A stretch of DNA of 64,000 nucleotides from Thermoclostridium sp036562185 (GCA_036562185.1 DATCKN010000012.1:19391-83390); one strand, 5' to 3'; shown: positions 17,337 through 27,162, counted from the stretch's first letter. Translations and numbers: made by a program. The notes: a model not told the origin generated them from the letters alone.

Positions 17337-17594
17337 ATTGCCCCGAATCTTTATACCCGGTTATGTATTGTAAATATACAGATGCGCGGTACATTTCAGC
17401 AGATTTGGAATTCAGCCGGGTTTGCACGTTCCAGGAAATATTTACCGGCATTAAAATCGGATGGAAGCTGTTTTTTAATCTGTATATTACTAAAATTAAG
17501 CATAAATAATGGTAAGATTAATTATAATTTAATAGCATTGAATTTTATGGATGCCAAGATTATTGTTGGAATCGTAAATAAATGCATCAATTAA

Positions 17595-17608
17595 TGCACT
17601 AAAGTGCA
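17595..17608. promoter_or_regulatory. Palindromic site upstream of the transport operon
   Basis: The perfect palindrome TGCACTAAAGTGCA (two 6-nt arms, 2-nt centre) lies 33 nt before the first gene of the sugar-transport operon. It could be a repressor operator; the regulator is unknown. Confidence 0.4.
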
Positions 17609-17641
17609 CCATAAAATGAATGGTTAAAGAGGTAGTTAAAG

Positions 17642-20575
17642 ATGCTCAAGTCAAAAAGGTGGAGAAGTTTTGCATTAATTGCATTGCATATAGCTGCTTT
17701 TCTTGCCGGGGCTGTAATGCTTGATCAAGAGGCTGAAGCGAAATCAGTTTTATCCACGGATGCTTACAGGGAACTGCTGAACAGGGCTAACATCGATGTC
17801 ATGCCATATAAAGATTACATTAATATGTATGACATAAGCAAAAGGCCTGATGCAGAATATATAATCGAGGCGAAAGACTATGTCCGTGCAGAAAATATGG
17901 AAATACAAGAATTTGCAGATTTCGAAGGAATGCCGGGTATTTCGGTGCACACAGGGGAGAAAGGCCTGATCGAGTATGAAGTCGATATTGAAGAAGAGGG
18001 CTTTTACAACATCTCCCTTCTTTATTATCCTGTAAAGGGAAAAAGCGCAGCCATCCAGAGAGCAATATTCATCGACTGTGAACTGCCATACAGGGAACTG
18101 AGCCTTGTAGAGTTCCAGAGGATATTTGTAAATGAGCTGGATGAATGGCAGAGGGACAACAGGGGTAATGACCTGAAACCAAAACAGGTTGAAGCACCCC
18201 GGTGGATTACAGGTTTCTGTTACGACAGTGAAGGCTACGAAACCCGGGAGCTTTCTGTTTATTTTAATAAAGGCACTCATACCATTACTTTATATTCTCT
18301 AAGGGAACCAATGGTTATCCGCAGGATTATCCTGAATAACACTGATAGCATACTTCCATACAGGCAGGTTAAGGAAAAGCATGATTTGCAGGGAGCTTCG
18401 GATACTTCGGGCTATTTAGTCCGGATTGAAGCTGAAAATGCAAGCAGGAAATCCTCGCCAATGCTGTACCCGACACAGGACAGGTCTTCACCGGCTGTTT
18501 ATCCGTATGATGCAAAGGAACTGAGAAATAACACTATCGGAAGCAATGGAAACTGGAAGATTGCCGGACAGTGGATAGAATGGGATTTTGAAATCCCCGA
18601 AAGCGGGTATTATTATATTTCAATGCATACCAGGCAAAATTTTGTGAGAGGCATTTATACATCAAGAAAAATATCAATCGACGGAAAAGTACCTTTTGAA
18701 GAAATGAATGACTATGGATTCAGATATGAAAGCCGCTGGAAGATGATCACACTTAATAACCAGGACGGTGAGAACTATAAATTTTATCTTGAGAAGGGAA
18801 AACACATCCTCAGAATGGAAGTTGTTCTCGGCGACTTTTCACGCATAGTAAGCAGGGTTCAGGATGTTGTGAAAAATCTTAATGCAATCTACCGCAAAGT
18901 TATCCGCATTACAGGTGTGGAACCTGATAAATACAGGGACTATCATATAGAAAAGAATATTCCGGGTATTGTGGATGAACTTGTTGCAGAAAGGGACAGT
19001 TTAATAATTGCCATGGAAGAACTCAAGGCAGTTGCGGGTAGCGCAAGTGACCGTGAGGCAGCACTGAACACTATGGTAAAACAGCTTAATTATGTAATCG
19101 AAGATGTAGAACGGCTGCCCAGGATACTTGCTTCTTTCAAAATTGACATAAGCGCGCTGGGCAACTGGATTACAGGCGTGTTGGAGCAGCCCCTTGCATT
19201 GGACGCGATATACATACATTCACCCGATGTAAAAGTGCCGAAACCGAACAATTCCCTGTGGGCCAGGATTGTCCATACAGTCAAATCTTTATTCTACTCG
19301 TTTGTAATTGATTATAACGCTATTGGCAATGTAGCAGAAAACGGGGAGGATATAAGGACAATCACCGTCTGGATTGGCTCGGGGAGGGACCAGGCAAATG
19401 TCCTTAAATCACTGATAGATGAGTCTTTCACACCCAAAACGAATATTAATGTAAACCTTGTACTGGTGGATATGGGCATGCTTTTGCAGGCCACCCTGGC
19501 AGGGCAGGGGCCGGATGTGGCTGTTCAGGTTTCAAATGATATACCTGTAAATTATGGAATGCGGAATGCAGTGGTGGATTTATCCAAATTCCCTGATCTG
19601 GCCGAAGTAACGAAACGGTTCAGGGAAAGCGCGATGGTACCGTATGAATTTGACGGCCATGTATTTGGCCTGCCTGAGACCGAAACCTGCCTTATGATGT
19701 TTTACAGAAAGGATATATTGGATGAACTGGGAATTAAAGTACCGAAAACCTGGGATGAAATGAAGTCTGCCCTTTCTGTGCTCAGCAAAAACCAGATGGA
19801 TGTCGGAATGCTGCCCACAAATGTAATTCCCCAACTGGCAGAACAGGTTTTTGCGATGCTTTTGTACCAGCACGGCGGGCAGTATTACAATGAAGACGCT
19901 ACGGCTTCGGCTTTGGACAGCGATACTGCCGTACGGGCATTTAAAGAGTATTGCAGGTTTTATACGGATTACAGGCTGGACAGGGAATCTCCGGTGGACC
20001 AGCGTTTCAGGACAGGGGAAGCCCCGATTGTAATAGCCGATTATACACTGTATAACCAGCTACAGGTATCAGCACCTGATATTAAGGGATTATGGGGCTT
20101 TACGATGGTTCCGGGCACGGTCAGGGAGGATGGAACGGTTGATCATACGGTAACGAGTACCGGTTCAGCGGTCATAATGACGCGGCAGACAAAAGATGAA
20201 GAGGCGGCATGGGAGTTTATTAAATGGTGGGTTTCTGCTGACACCCAGATTCAATACGGCCGTGAAATGGAAGCGTTGATGGGTGCTGCTGCACGGCATC
20301 CTACTGCAAATATAGAAGCATTCGAGAGCCTGCCATGGCCTACGGACGATTATGAAGCTTTAAAAAGCCAGTTTGAGTGGCTGAGGGGTATACCTCAGGT
20401 GCCGGGAAGTTATTATTCATGGAGAAATGTTAACAATGCCTTTTACAGGGTGGTTATATCAGAGGATAAAAACAAAATGCAGCCAAGAGAAGCACTGACC
20501 GAATATGTAAGGTATATAAATGACGAGATAACATTCAAGAGAAGGGAATTTGGACTGCCAACCGCTGAGGATTAA
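17642..20575 (+). CDS. Large sugar-binding protein fused to carbohydrate-binding-like modules
   Basis: Exported solute-binding protein of an ABC sugar importer, but 977 residues long against about 420-500 for the family. A Sec signal (residues 1-33, ending DQEAEA) has no lipobox cysteine. Two beta-sandwich modules follow at about 75-235 and 260-405; the second opens with IEAEN and both have the jelly-roll look of CBM6/35-like domains (YYYISMHTRQN, KGKHILRMEVV). A helical stretch (about 415-500) leads to a standard family-1 binding domain (about 570-977): ITVWIGSGRD, LAGQGPDVAV, FYRKDILDELGIKVPKTWDEM. The two downstream permease genes follow at once. How it is tethered is unclear. The extra modules may bind polymer near the transporter; this is inference. 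Confidence 0.85.
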   Translation: MLKSKRWRSFALIALHIAAFLAGAVMLDQEAEAKSVLSTDAYRELLNRANIDVMPYKDYINMYDISKRPDAEYIIEAKDYVRAENMEIQEFADFEGMPGISVHTGEKGLIEYEVDIEEEGFYNISLLYYPVKGKSAAIQRAIFIDCELPYRELSLVEFQRIFVNELDEWQRDNRGNDLKPKQVEAPRWITGFCYDSEGYETRELSVYFNKGTHTITLYSLREPMVIRRIILNNTDSILPYRQVKEKHDLQGASDTSGYLVRIEAENASRKSSPMLYPTQDRSSPAVYPYDAKELRNNTIGSNGNWKIAGQWIEWDFEIPESGYYYISMHTRQNFVRGIYTSRKISIDGKVPFEEMNDYGFRYESRWKMITLNNQDGENYKFYLEKGKHILRMEVVLGDFSRIVSRVQDVVKNLNAIYRKVIRITGVEPDKYRDYHIEKNIPGIVDELVAERDSLIIAMEELKAVAGSASDREAALNTMVKQLNYVIEDVERLPRILASFKIDISALGNWITGVLEQPLALDAIYIHSPDVKVPKPNNSLWARIVHTVKSLFYSFVIDYNAIGNVAENGEDIRTITVWIGSGRDQANVLKSLIDESFTPKTNINVNLVLVDMGMLLQATLAGQGPDVAVQVSNDIPVNYGMRNAVVDLSKFPDLAEVTKRFRESAMVPYEFDGHVFGLPETETCLMMFYRKDILDELGIKVPKTWDEMKSALSVLSKNQMDVGMLPTNVIPQLAEQVFAMLLYQHGGQYYNEDATASALDSDTAVRAFKEYCRFYTDYRLDRESPVDQRFRTGEAPIVIADYTLYNQLQVSAPDIKGLWGFTMVPGTVREDGTVDHTVTSTGSAVIMTRQTKDEEAAWEFIKWWVSADTQIQYGREMEALMGAAARHPTANIEAFESLPWPTDDYEALKSQFEWLRGIPQVPGSYYSWRNVNNAFYRVVISEDKNKMQPREALTEYVRYINDEITFKRREFGLPTAED

Positions 20576-20587
20576 ATAAGGGTTAGG

Positions 20588-21562
20588 GTGAAAAGCATGA
20601 AAACCAATGTGGGTATAGAAAAATCCGGCAGGCGGCCTTTCGGCGCTCTGTTCAAATCAACCACCAGGGAATGGTCATTAATTAACAGGATAATTAAGAA
20701 TAAGGCCTCTTATGTCCTGATAGCTCCATACTTTATTCTTTTCTTTGTTTTTACGGTGTTACCCGTTGCCATGTCGATGACTTTAAGCTTTACCAGCTTC
20801 AATGTGTTGGAGCCTCCGAAATTTATAGGCTGGGGCAATTACATAAGGTTATTCCTGAATGATGATATATTCAGGATTGCTATAAAAAACACATTGATAT
20901 TTGCTGTTATAACCGGGCCGATAAGCTATCTTATGTGTCTTTTATTTGCGTGGATTATCAATGAGTTTAAGGGAAAGATTAGGGCATTTATAACCCTGAT
21001 CTTTTATGCGCCTTCAATTTCAGGCAATGCTTATGTTGTGTGGAATTTGATACTCAGGGGTGACAAGTACGGCATCTTGAATGGTATCCTGCTTCGTCTT
21101 GACCTGATTGATAACGCTATAATCTGGATGAAAACCGAGAAATATGTGTTAATGTTTTTAATCATCGTACAGCTCTGGCTGAGCCTCGGTACCGGATTTT
21201 TAACCTTTATTGCAGGTTTGCAGACCATTGACAAGACATTATACGAGTCAGCAGCAATAGACGGCATAAAAAACCGGTGGCAGGAACTTTGGCATATAAC
21301 ACTTCCTTCAATGAAACCCCAGTTGTTGTTCGGTGCGGTGATGCAGATTACCCAGTCATTCGCCGTTGCGGATATATCCGTTAATCTCGCAGGCAACCCC
21401 AGTGTCAACTATGCGGGCACAACAATTGTTACTCACCTTATGGACTATGGTTCTATAAGGTACGAAATGGGGTATGCTTCAGCGATAGCTACGGTTTTGT
21501 TTATTCTCATGGTTGGCTCGAACAAAGCGGTCCAGAGATTGCTCAGAAAGGTTGGAACCTGA
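20588..21562 (+). CDS. ABC sugar transporter permease (MalF-like)
   Basis: Membrane subunit of a carbohydrate ABC importer, 324 residues, with about six helices. The EAA loop that docks the ATPase is visible as ESAAIDGIKNRWQELWHITLPSM. A GTG at 20588 and an ATG at 20597 are both plausible starts; the ATG has AGGGTGA 5 nt upstream. It starts 12 bp after the large binding-protein gene and ends 1 bp before the second permease, so the three are one transcription unit and one transporter. Confidence 0.93.
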   Translation: MKSMKTNVGIEKSGRRPFGALFKSTTREWSLINRIIKNKASYVLIAPYFILFFVFTVLPVAMSMTLSFTSFNVLEPPKFIGWGNYIRLFLNDDIFRIAIKNTLIFAVITGPISYLMCLLFAWIINEFKGKIRAFITLIFYAPSISGNAYVVWNLILRGDKYGILNGILLRLDLIDNAIIWMKTEKYVLMFLIIVQLWLSLGTGFLTFIAGLQTIDKTLYESAAIDGIKNRWQELWHITLPSMKPQLLFGAVMQITQSFAVADISVNLAGNPSVNYAGTTIVTHLMDYGSIRYEMGYASAIATVLFILMVGSNKAVQRLLRKVGT

Positions 21563-21563
21563 C

Positions 21564-22457
21564 ATGGAGAAGGTTTGTCGCGATAAAAAATGTCATAAAA
21601 AGCCGGTTAAAAGCCGTAGAGCCCTGAACCGTTCGATGGCAGGGAATGTGACGCTGTTTGTTTTCATGGGAATTTGCGGTGTTTTCATGGCAATACCCCT
21701 GATTTTTGTAGCAAGCAATGCCTTCAAGCCTCTGGACGAGCTGTTCCGGTATCCGCCCAGGCTGTTTCCCAGAAATCCAAGCCTTGATAATTTTGCAGAC
21801 CTTAGGGTACTGATGTCAAATTCATGGGTGCCGTTCAGCAGATATATCCTGAATACCATAATAATAACAGGCGGGGGAACCCTGGGGCATGTAATGGTTG
21901 CATCGATGGCCGCATATCCGTTGGCAAAACACGATTTTCCGGGAAAAAACATCTTGTTCGGTGTTGTTGTATTATCGCTGATGTTTACATGGCAGGTGAC
22001 CCAGGTGCCGAACTATCTGATTATTTCCAAATTAGGGATCAACAACACTTATCTGGCTGTTATTCTGCCTGCTTTTTCATACGGCCTGGGGCTATATTTA
22101 ATGAAACAGTTCATGGAGCAGATTCCTGACTCACTGATAGAGTCGGCAAGGCTGGACGGAGCAAGTGAATACAGAATTTACCGGTCGGTTATCATGCCGA
22201 ATGTAAAACCTGCATGGCTTACACTGGCAGTATTACAGTTCCAGACCATGTGGGGCAATACAGGCAGCCAGTTTCTGAGGGATGAACAGTTAAAGCCGCT
22301 GCAGTACGCCTTGCTGCAGATTGTTAACAGCGGTCCTGCAAGACAGGGAGCTGCTGCGGTTGTAACCCTGATTATTGCAGTAATACCAATTACGTTCTTT
22401 GTCATATGTCAGAGCAGCATCATCGAAACCATGACTACATCCGGAATGAAGGAATAG
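21564..22457 (+). CDS. ABC sugar transporter permease (MalG-like)
   Basis: Second membrane subunit of the first importer, 297 residues from ATG 21564. Upstream in-frame codons overlap the previous gene and lack a ribosome site. The EAA loop ESARLDGASEYRIYRSVIMPNVKP is clear, and the helix-rich pattern fits MalG/AraQ-type permeases. No ATPase is encoded anywhere in this cluster, so an MsmX-like shared ATPase is expected elsewhere in the genome. Confidence 0.93.
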   Translation: MEKVCRDKKCHKKPVKSRRALNRSMAGNVTLFVFMGICGVFMAIPLIFVASNAFKPLDELFRYPPRLFPRNPSLDNFADLRVLMSNSWVPFSRYILNTIIITGGGTLGHVMVASMAAYPLAKHDFPGKNILFGVVVLSLMFTWQVTQVPNYLIISKLGINNTYLAVILPAFSYGLGLYLMKQFMEQIPDSLIESARLDGASEYRIYRSVIMPNVKPAWLTLAVLQFQTMWGNTGSQFLRDEQLKPLQYALLQIVNSGPARQGAAAVVTLIIAVIPITFFVICQSSIIETMTTSGMKE

Positions 22458-22466
22458 GGAAAGAGG

Positions 22467-23942
22467 ATGGTAAAAAGAAAAATTTGGATAATTACAATTG
22501 TTACTTTGATAATGGTAATGGACTGCGTTCCTGCAGTGGCTGTCTCAACCGTTCCGTATCATACATACAACTATGATTATTGGGGGTATATATACTACGC
22601 ACCGGCGGCGTACATACCAAGTGGAAACGTTTCGGGAACCGGTGCAGGAAGCGGCCCGTTCAATAACCCGCAGGATATATTTGTGGCCGGGGACGGAAAG
22701 GTCTATGTTGCCGATACGGGTAACAACAGAATTGTGGTGTTGGACTCAAAAATGAAACTGGAGCGTATTATTGACAGCTTTCAGTACGGCGGGAAAACCG
22801 AGACATTCAGCGCACCACACGGTGTTTTTGTAACCCGTGACAACATGATGTATGTAGCAGATACTAATAATTTCAGGGTTGTGGTGCTGAACGGGGACGG
22901 TACTCTGGACAGAGTCATCAGTAATCCCACGTCCGAAGTACTTCCCGAAGATTTTGTATTTGCACCGCTGAAAGTTGTTGCCGACTATGCTGAAAGGGTG
23001 TATGTGGTTGCAAAGAACATGTTCCAGGGAATTATGGCTTTTGATGAAAACGGTAATTTCACCGGATTTACAGGCACTATAAAAGTTAACATAACCACCT
23101 ATGAAAAAATATGGAGAAGGCTTTCAACAAAGAAGCAGAGAGAAAAGCAAATCCAGTTTATCCCTACAGAATTTACAGGTCTGGATATTGATAATGACGG
23201 ATTTGTTTATGCGACGAATATTGACGCTGATGGGAAACAGTCGGTGAGAAAACTTAACCCGAAAGGACAGGATGTTATTAAAAAGAGTACACGCAATATA
23301 AGCGGTGAAGTACCGTTAAGCGGAGACTTATTATGGAGGATGCAGGGGGATTACGCAGGTGCTTCACGGATTGTAGATGTGGTATACCGGGGTTCGGGAA
23401 TTTACTCGATACTGGATTTTACCAGGGGACGCATATTCACTTATGACGATGAAGGAAACCTGTTGTATATTTTCGGCGGAAGGGGAAGCCAGGAAGGCAC
23501 TTTTAAGAATCCTGTGGCCATAGAAGCCTTAGGAGACACGATATTGGTGTTGGATTCCTACCGCGGTGAGATAATGACCTTTGATGAAACGAAATATGGA
23601 AACCTTATTAACGAAGCCGTGCGTCTGAGGTATGAAGGAGATGAGGCTGCGGCTGTAGAACTGTGGAAACAGGTATTGGAGCTGGATTCCAACTATGAAC
23701 TGGCATATGTGGGTATTGGAAAATCATACCTTGCCGCGGGAGATAACAGGAAAGCTATGGAATATTTCAAGCTGGGAATGGACAGGGAATACTATTCCAT
23801 TGCCTATAAAAGGTACAGGGATGATATTCTCGAGGATAACCTCGGTTACATTTTAACAGGCATTGTGGTTTTGGTGTTGGCAGGAATTACAGTTTCATGG
23901 ATAAGGAAATTTAATGCAAGCATTGCGGAAAGAGGGCTGTAA
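22467..23942 (+). CDS. Exported NHL-repeat/TPR protein with C-terminal membrane anchor
   Basis: Protein of 491 residues and unknown function. An N-terminal signal (VKRKIWIITIVTLIMVMDCVPAVA) is followed by a Tyr-rich stretch, then NHL-type beta-propeller repeats: NNPQDIFVAGDGKVYVADTG, SAPHGVFVTRDNMMYVADTN and later KNPVAIEALGDTILVLDSY. At about 385-445 TPR-like helices appear (AAVELWKQVLELDSNYELAYVGIGKSY), then one membrane helix (about 455-475) with a short basic tail. The propeller and TPR would thus sit outside the cell, held at the membrane. It lies between permease genes and a Yip1-like gene in one operon. A sugar-sensing or complex-organising role is a guess. Confidence 0.75.
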   Translation: MVKRKIWIITIVTLIMVMDCVPAVAVSTVPYHTYNYDYWGYIYYAPAAYIPSGNVSGTGAGSGPFNNPQDIFVAGDGKVYVADTGNNRIVVLDSKMKLERIIDSFQYGGKTETFSAPHGVFVTRDNMMYVADTNNFRVVVLNGDGTLDRVISNPTSEVLPEDFVFAPLKVVADYAERVYVVAKNMFQGIMAFDENGNFTGFTGTIKVNITTYEKIWRRLSTKKQREKQIQFIPTEFTGLDIDNDGFVYATNIDADGKQSVRKLNPKGQDVIKKSTRNISGEVPLSGDLLWRMQGDYAGASRIVDVVYRGSGIYSILDFTRGRIFTYDDEGNLLYIFGGRGSQEGTFKNPVAIEALGDTILVLDSYRGEIMTFDETKYGNLINEAVRLRYEGDEAAAVELWKQVLELDSNYELAYVGIGKSYLAAGDNRKAMEYFKLGMDREYYSIAYKRYRDDILEDNLGYILTGIVVLVLAGITVSWIRKFNASIAERGL

Positions 23943-23943
23943 C

Positions 23944-24567
23944 ATGCTGAGCAGGGAAAAATTGAAATATCCGTTTTATTGTATGTTTCATCCCTTTGAC
24001 GGTTTTTATGAAGTAAGGCACAGGGAAAAGGGAAGTGTAGGAGTTGCGTTGCTGCTGGTATTCCTGTTTGGCCTGTCATATTCGATAAACAGGAGATTTG
24101 CAGGTTTTGTAGTGAATTATATTAATCCCCGTTCTGTTGACAGCCGGACCGAAGTTTTGGGGATTTTTTTCGCCGTGCTGCTTCTGGCCTGTTCCAACTG
24201 GTCCATAACAAGCCTTATGGAAGGAGAAGGCAGGTTTAAGGATATTCTCATAGTTCTGGGCTATTCCATGCTTCCGATGGTGCTTACATTTATACCAGCT
24301 ACCGTCCTTTCCTGGTTTATTGCCCAGAATGAGGACGGATTGTATTACCTGTTGATCAACGTTTCGGTCATTTTTACCGTTATACTGGCGATGATTGGCA
24401 TTATGACAATACATAACTACTCTTTCGGGAAAACCCTGGTAACATTGATTTTTAGCTTTATTGCACTTTTAATCATAATTTTCATCATTTTGCTGTTATT
24501 ATACCTGATTCAGCAGGTTTATACATTCTTTTACAGCCTGTATACCGAAATAATTCTTAAATTATAG
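23944..24567 (+). CDS. Yip1-like integral membrane protein
   Basis: Polytopic membrane protein of 207 residues with about five hydrophobic segments (for example VGVALLLVFLFGL, VLGIFFAVLLLACSNW and a long C-terminal IALLIIIFIILLLLYLI). The opening KLKYPFYCMFHPFDGFYEVR and the SLMEGEGRFKDILIVLGYSMLP block are typical of bacterial Yip1-domain proteins. ATG 23944 starts 1 bp after the NHL gene's stop, and it ends directly before the DUF5696-like gene. Function unknown; the tight spacing implies it works with both neighbours. Confidence 0.8.
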   Translation: MLSREKLKYPFYCMFHPFDGFYEVRHREKGSVGVALLLVFLFGLSYSINRRFAGFVVNYINPRSVDSRTEVLGIFFAVLLLACSNWSITSLMEGEGRFKDILIVLGYSMLPMVLTFIPATVLSWFIAQNEDGLYYLLINVSVIFTVILAMIGIMTIHNYSFGKTLVTLIFSFIALLIIIFIILLLLYLIQQVYTFFYSLYTEIILKL

Positions 24568-24576
24568 GTGGGCGTA

Positions 24577-27162
24577 ATGAAAAACAGTAGAGGAAAAATT
24601 TACCTTGTATCAATTATAACGGTAACCGTTGCCATTTTGGGATATATAGCGTATATCTGCGTGCACTATTTCTTTTACATGGAGTACAAAGAATGCCTGA
24701 TTGACTATGCTTACGAAGCGGGAAATGAGTTTACTCCCCTGGAAGACAAAAATCCCGTAGCTGACGGCATGGTTTTGGCTGCTGAAACCGAGTTTTTAAA
24801 ACTTTATACAAACACTAAAACCACTGAGATTGCTGTATATGATAAAAGAAGCCGGGAAATTGTTTATTCAAATCCTCCTGACCGGGCGCAGGACAAAATC
24901 GCCAGTGCAAGAAACAAGACCGCGCTGAATTCCCAGCTTGCTGTGACGTATTATGACAGCACAATGACAAGGGCTACAATGTATAATTACGACTACAGTG
25001 TGGAAAGAGGACAGTTCAGGATAGAATCTCTGGAAAACGGAATCAGATACATATATTTACTGGGCAATCTGGAAAGTCCTACCGGTATTGTCCCGCCATA
25101 TATAACCGCCGGAAGGCTGGAAGAAAAGGTATTGAGCAAACTGGGCGAGACAGATGCAAGAACGGTCAGGAACAGCTACAAAAAATCCGAAACCCTTGAA
25201 GGTTTTATGGAACTGACATCGGGGACAAAAGCCAGTAAAGTAGGCTTGCAGAAACTGAATAAGCTTTTTGAAGAGGCCGGTTATACCCGTGATGATTTCT
25301 ATTATGACGCAGAAATGGCATCGGCCGGTGATTTTCAGGAGCCGACCACATTTACAATTCCGCTGGAATACAGGCTGATTGGAGATAAACTTCAGGTTTC
25401 TGTTCCTGCGGGTCAGATTATAGAAACCGGTACAGGCAAAATCGAAAGGATTGATCTTTTGTGCTTCTTCGGAGCAGCCGGTATGGATGAGAAAGGATAT
25501 ATCCTTGTACCGAATGGTTCGGGGTCGCTTATATATTTCAACAACGGAAAAAAGACAGATCGTTACATGCAATATGTTTACGGTGTGGATGAAACCGCCC
25601 AGTCATATACTGTGGTTGAGAATACTGTCAATGCAATGATGCCTGTATTCGGAATAAAGAGAGAGAACAGTGCGATATTTGCAGAAATAACCGAAGGCGA
25701 CACGCTGGCGGCGATAGTTGCCGATGTATCAGGCAATATAAACAGTTATAACTATGTATACCCTTCTTTCCTGCTCAGGGGTTCAGAGAAGGTGTCGGTA
25801 TTCGGAGTAACCGGCGTGTCGGCCGATTTGCCTACCCTCGAGAAGAATATATATGACATAAATTATACAGTTACATATGCTTTCCTGGAAAAAGAGAATG
25901 CCAGTTATTCGGGTATGGCAAATTATTACCGCAATGACTTGATTAAAAGAGGGGCCCTTAGTATAAAGGATGAAAAGCAGGATTCAATCCCTTTCTATCT
26001 GGACATTGTAGGTGGAGTTAAACTGCAGAAAAGCTTTCTTGGTGTACCTTACATGGGAGAATATCCAATGACCGCATTTGATGAGGCAGAAGTAATAATA
26101 GATGCTTTCCTGGAAAAGGGTATTACGAATTTAAGAGTAAATTACCTGGGATGGTTTAACGGAGGTTATTATCACGATGTGCCGGACAGAATAAAAGTTC
26201 AGAGGATATTGGGCGGAAAAAGGAAACTGGAAGAATTGAACAGGAAACTCATCGGGAACGGTGCAAGCCTTTTCGGTGATGTGGCTTTCCAGAAAGTATC
26301 ATATGAGGCCGGCAATTATAACTGGAGGCTTGAGAGTTCACAGTATTATGTAGGTTATGTGGTATCCCTGGGCCGTGTTAATCCCGCTACTTTAAGGCAA
26401 ACAGGAGGGCTCGGATACCATGAAACAAATTATGATGTACTTTCCCCTAAATTCCTGGTGCGTCATACAAGGAAATTTATATCCGGGATAGAAAAGGTGG
26501 ATATATCGGGTATTTCCCTGCGGGATTTGGGCAGTACCGTAGCGTCGGACAAGAGAAAGAGCAACATTATTAACCGGCAGGAAGCAAAGCAGGTTATTGT
26601 GGAGCAGTTGAAAAAAATTGCGGACACAAAGGAAAACATAATGATAAATGCTGCAAATGCCTATGCCTGGGCTTTTGCCACCGACATCGAGGATGCTCCG
26701 GCAAACCACAACATGTTCTTTATTGTGGATGAAGAAATCCCGTTCTATCAGATGGTAATACATGGTTGTATTGATTATTCCGGGGCAGCTGTAAACTTAA
26801 GCCACAGTTATGATAAACAGGATTTAATTCTTCACCTGGTAGAGTTCGGGTTATCACCGAGGTTTACGCTGTCGTACAGGAATTCAAGCGATATTAAGTA
26901 TTCCGGACTAAACAGCTTTTACTCAACGCAGTATCAAATTTGGCTTGAAGATGCGGCGGATATATATCACAAGGTAAATGAAGTTATGAAACATACAGCA
27001 AACAGTACCATCATCGAGCATATTGTTTATGGACCGGGAGTTAAAAGAATTACTTACGATAACGGTGTGACCGTTTATGTAAATTTCAGCGGTGAGGATG
27101 CAATTGCGGATGATGTGACTGTGCCTGCCGGGGGTTACGTCCTTAAGGGGGTCGGGGAATGA
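24577..27162 (+). CDS. Membrane-anchored DUF5696-like protein, possible glycosidase
   Basis: Extracytoplasmic protein of 861 residues with one N-terminal membrane helix (about 9-32). AGGTGG precedes ATG 24577. A beta-rich region (about 40-450) holds the segment KGYILVPNGSGSLIYFNNG. A barrel-like region follows (about 470-780), with strand-like blocks IPFYLDIVGG, ITNLRVNYLGW, ASLFGDVAFQ, VDISGISLRDLGS and MINAANAYAW. A C-terminal beta domain ends ITYDNGVTVYVNFSG. I recognise this as the DUF5696 type found with sugar ABC genes in Firmicutes. Asp650 (LRDLGS) and Asp718/Glu719/Glu720 (VDEEIPFY) are acidic residues that could be catalytic, but this is inference. It overlaps the next permease by 4 nt. 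Confidence 0.72.
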   Translation: MKNSRGKIYLVSIITVTVAILGYIAYICVHYFFYMEYKECLIDYAYEAGNEFTPLEDKNPVADGMVLAAETEFLKLYTNTKTTEIAVYDKRSREIVYSNPPDRAQDKIASARNKTALNSQLAVTYYDSTMTRATMYNYDYSVERGQFRIESLENGIRYIYLLGNLESPTGIVPPYITAGRLEEKVLSKLGETDARTVRNSYKKSETLEGFMELTSGTKASKVGLQKLNKLFEEAGYTRDDFYYDAEMASAGDFQEPTTFTIPLEYRLIGDKLQVSVPAGQIIETGTGKIERIDLLCFFGAAGMDEKGYILVPNGSGSLIYFNNGKKTDRYMQYVYGVDETAQSYTVVENTVNAMMPVFGIKRENSAIFAEITEGDTLAAIVADVSGNINSYNYVYPSFLLRGSEKVSVFGVTGVSADLPTLEKNIYDINYTVTYAFLEKENASYSGMANYYRNDLIKRGALSIKDEKQDSIPFYLDIVGGVKLQKSFLGVPYMGEYPMTAFDEAEVIIDAFLEKGITNLRVNYLGWFNGGYYHDVPDRIKVQRILGGKRKLEELNRKLIGNGASLFGDVAFQKVSYEAGNYNWRLESSQYYVGYVVSLGRVNPATLRQTGGLGYHETNYDVLSPKFLVRHTRKFISGIEKVDISGISLRDLGSTVASDKRKSNIINRQEAKQVIVEQLKKIADTKENIMINAANAYAWAFATDIEDAPANHNMFFIVDEEIPFYQMVIHGCIDYSGAAVNLSHSYDKQDLILHLVEFGLSPRFTLSYRNSSDIKYSGLNSFYSTQYQIWLEDAADIYHKVNEVMKHTANSTIIEHIVYGPGVKRITYDNGVTVYVNFSGEDAIADDVTVPAGGYVLKGVGE

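Larger units (their letters stand above)
17062..17641. other. Intergenic region with an orphan terminator and a palindrome
   Basis: There is no convincing gene in these 580 nt; an open frame of 97 codons (17301-17594) begins beside a terminator stem and is not credible. The region holds the orphan terminator at 17312-17336 and the palindrome at 17595-17608, listed separately. A TATAAT at 17523-17528 lacks a good -35 box, so the promoter of the transport operon is not certain. Confidence 0.55.

Noticed and set aside
17301..17594. 97-codon frame in the gap before the large binding-protein gene
   Set aside because: It begins next to an intrinsic terminator stem, has no ribosome site, and its translation has no recognisable pattern.
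17750..18280. Minus-strand frame of 176 codons inside the large binding-protein gene
   Set aside because: It is antisense to a well-supported coding frame with signal peptide and domain motifs, and has no ribosome site or domain of its own.
25057..25572. Minus-strand frame of 171 codons inside the DUF5696-like gene
   Set aside because: Antisense shadow of a conserved coding frame; composition and start context do not support it.
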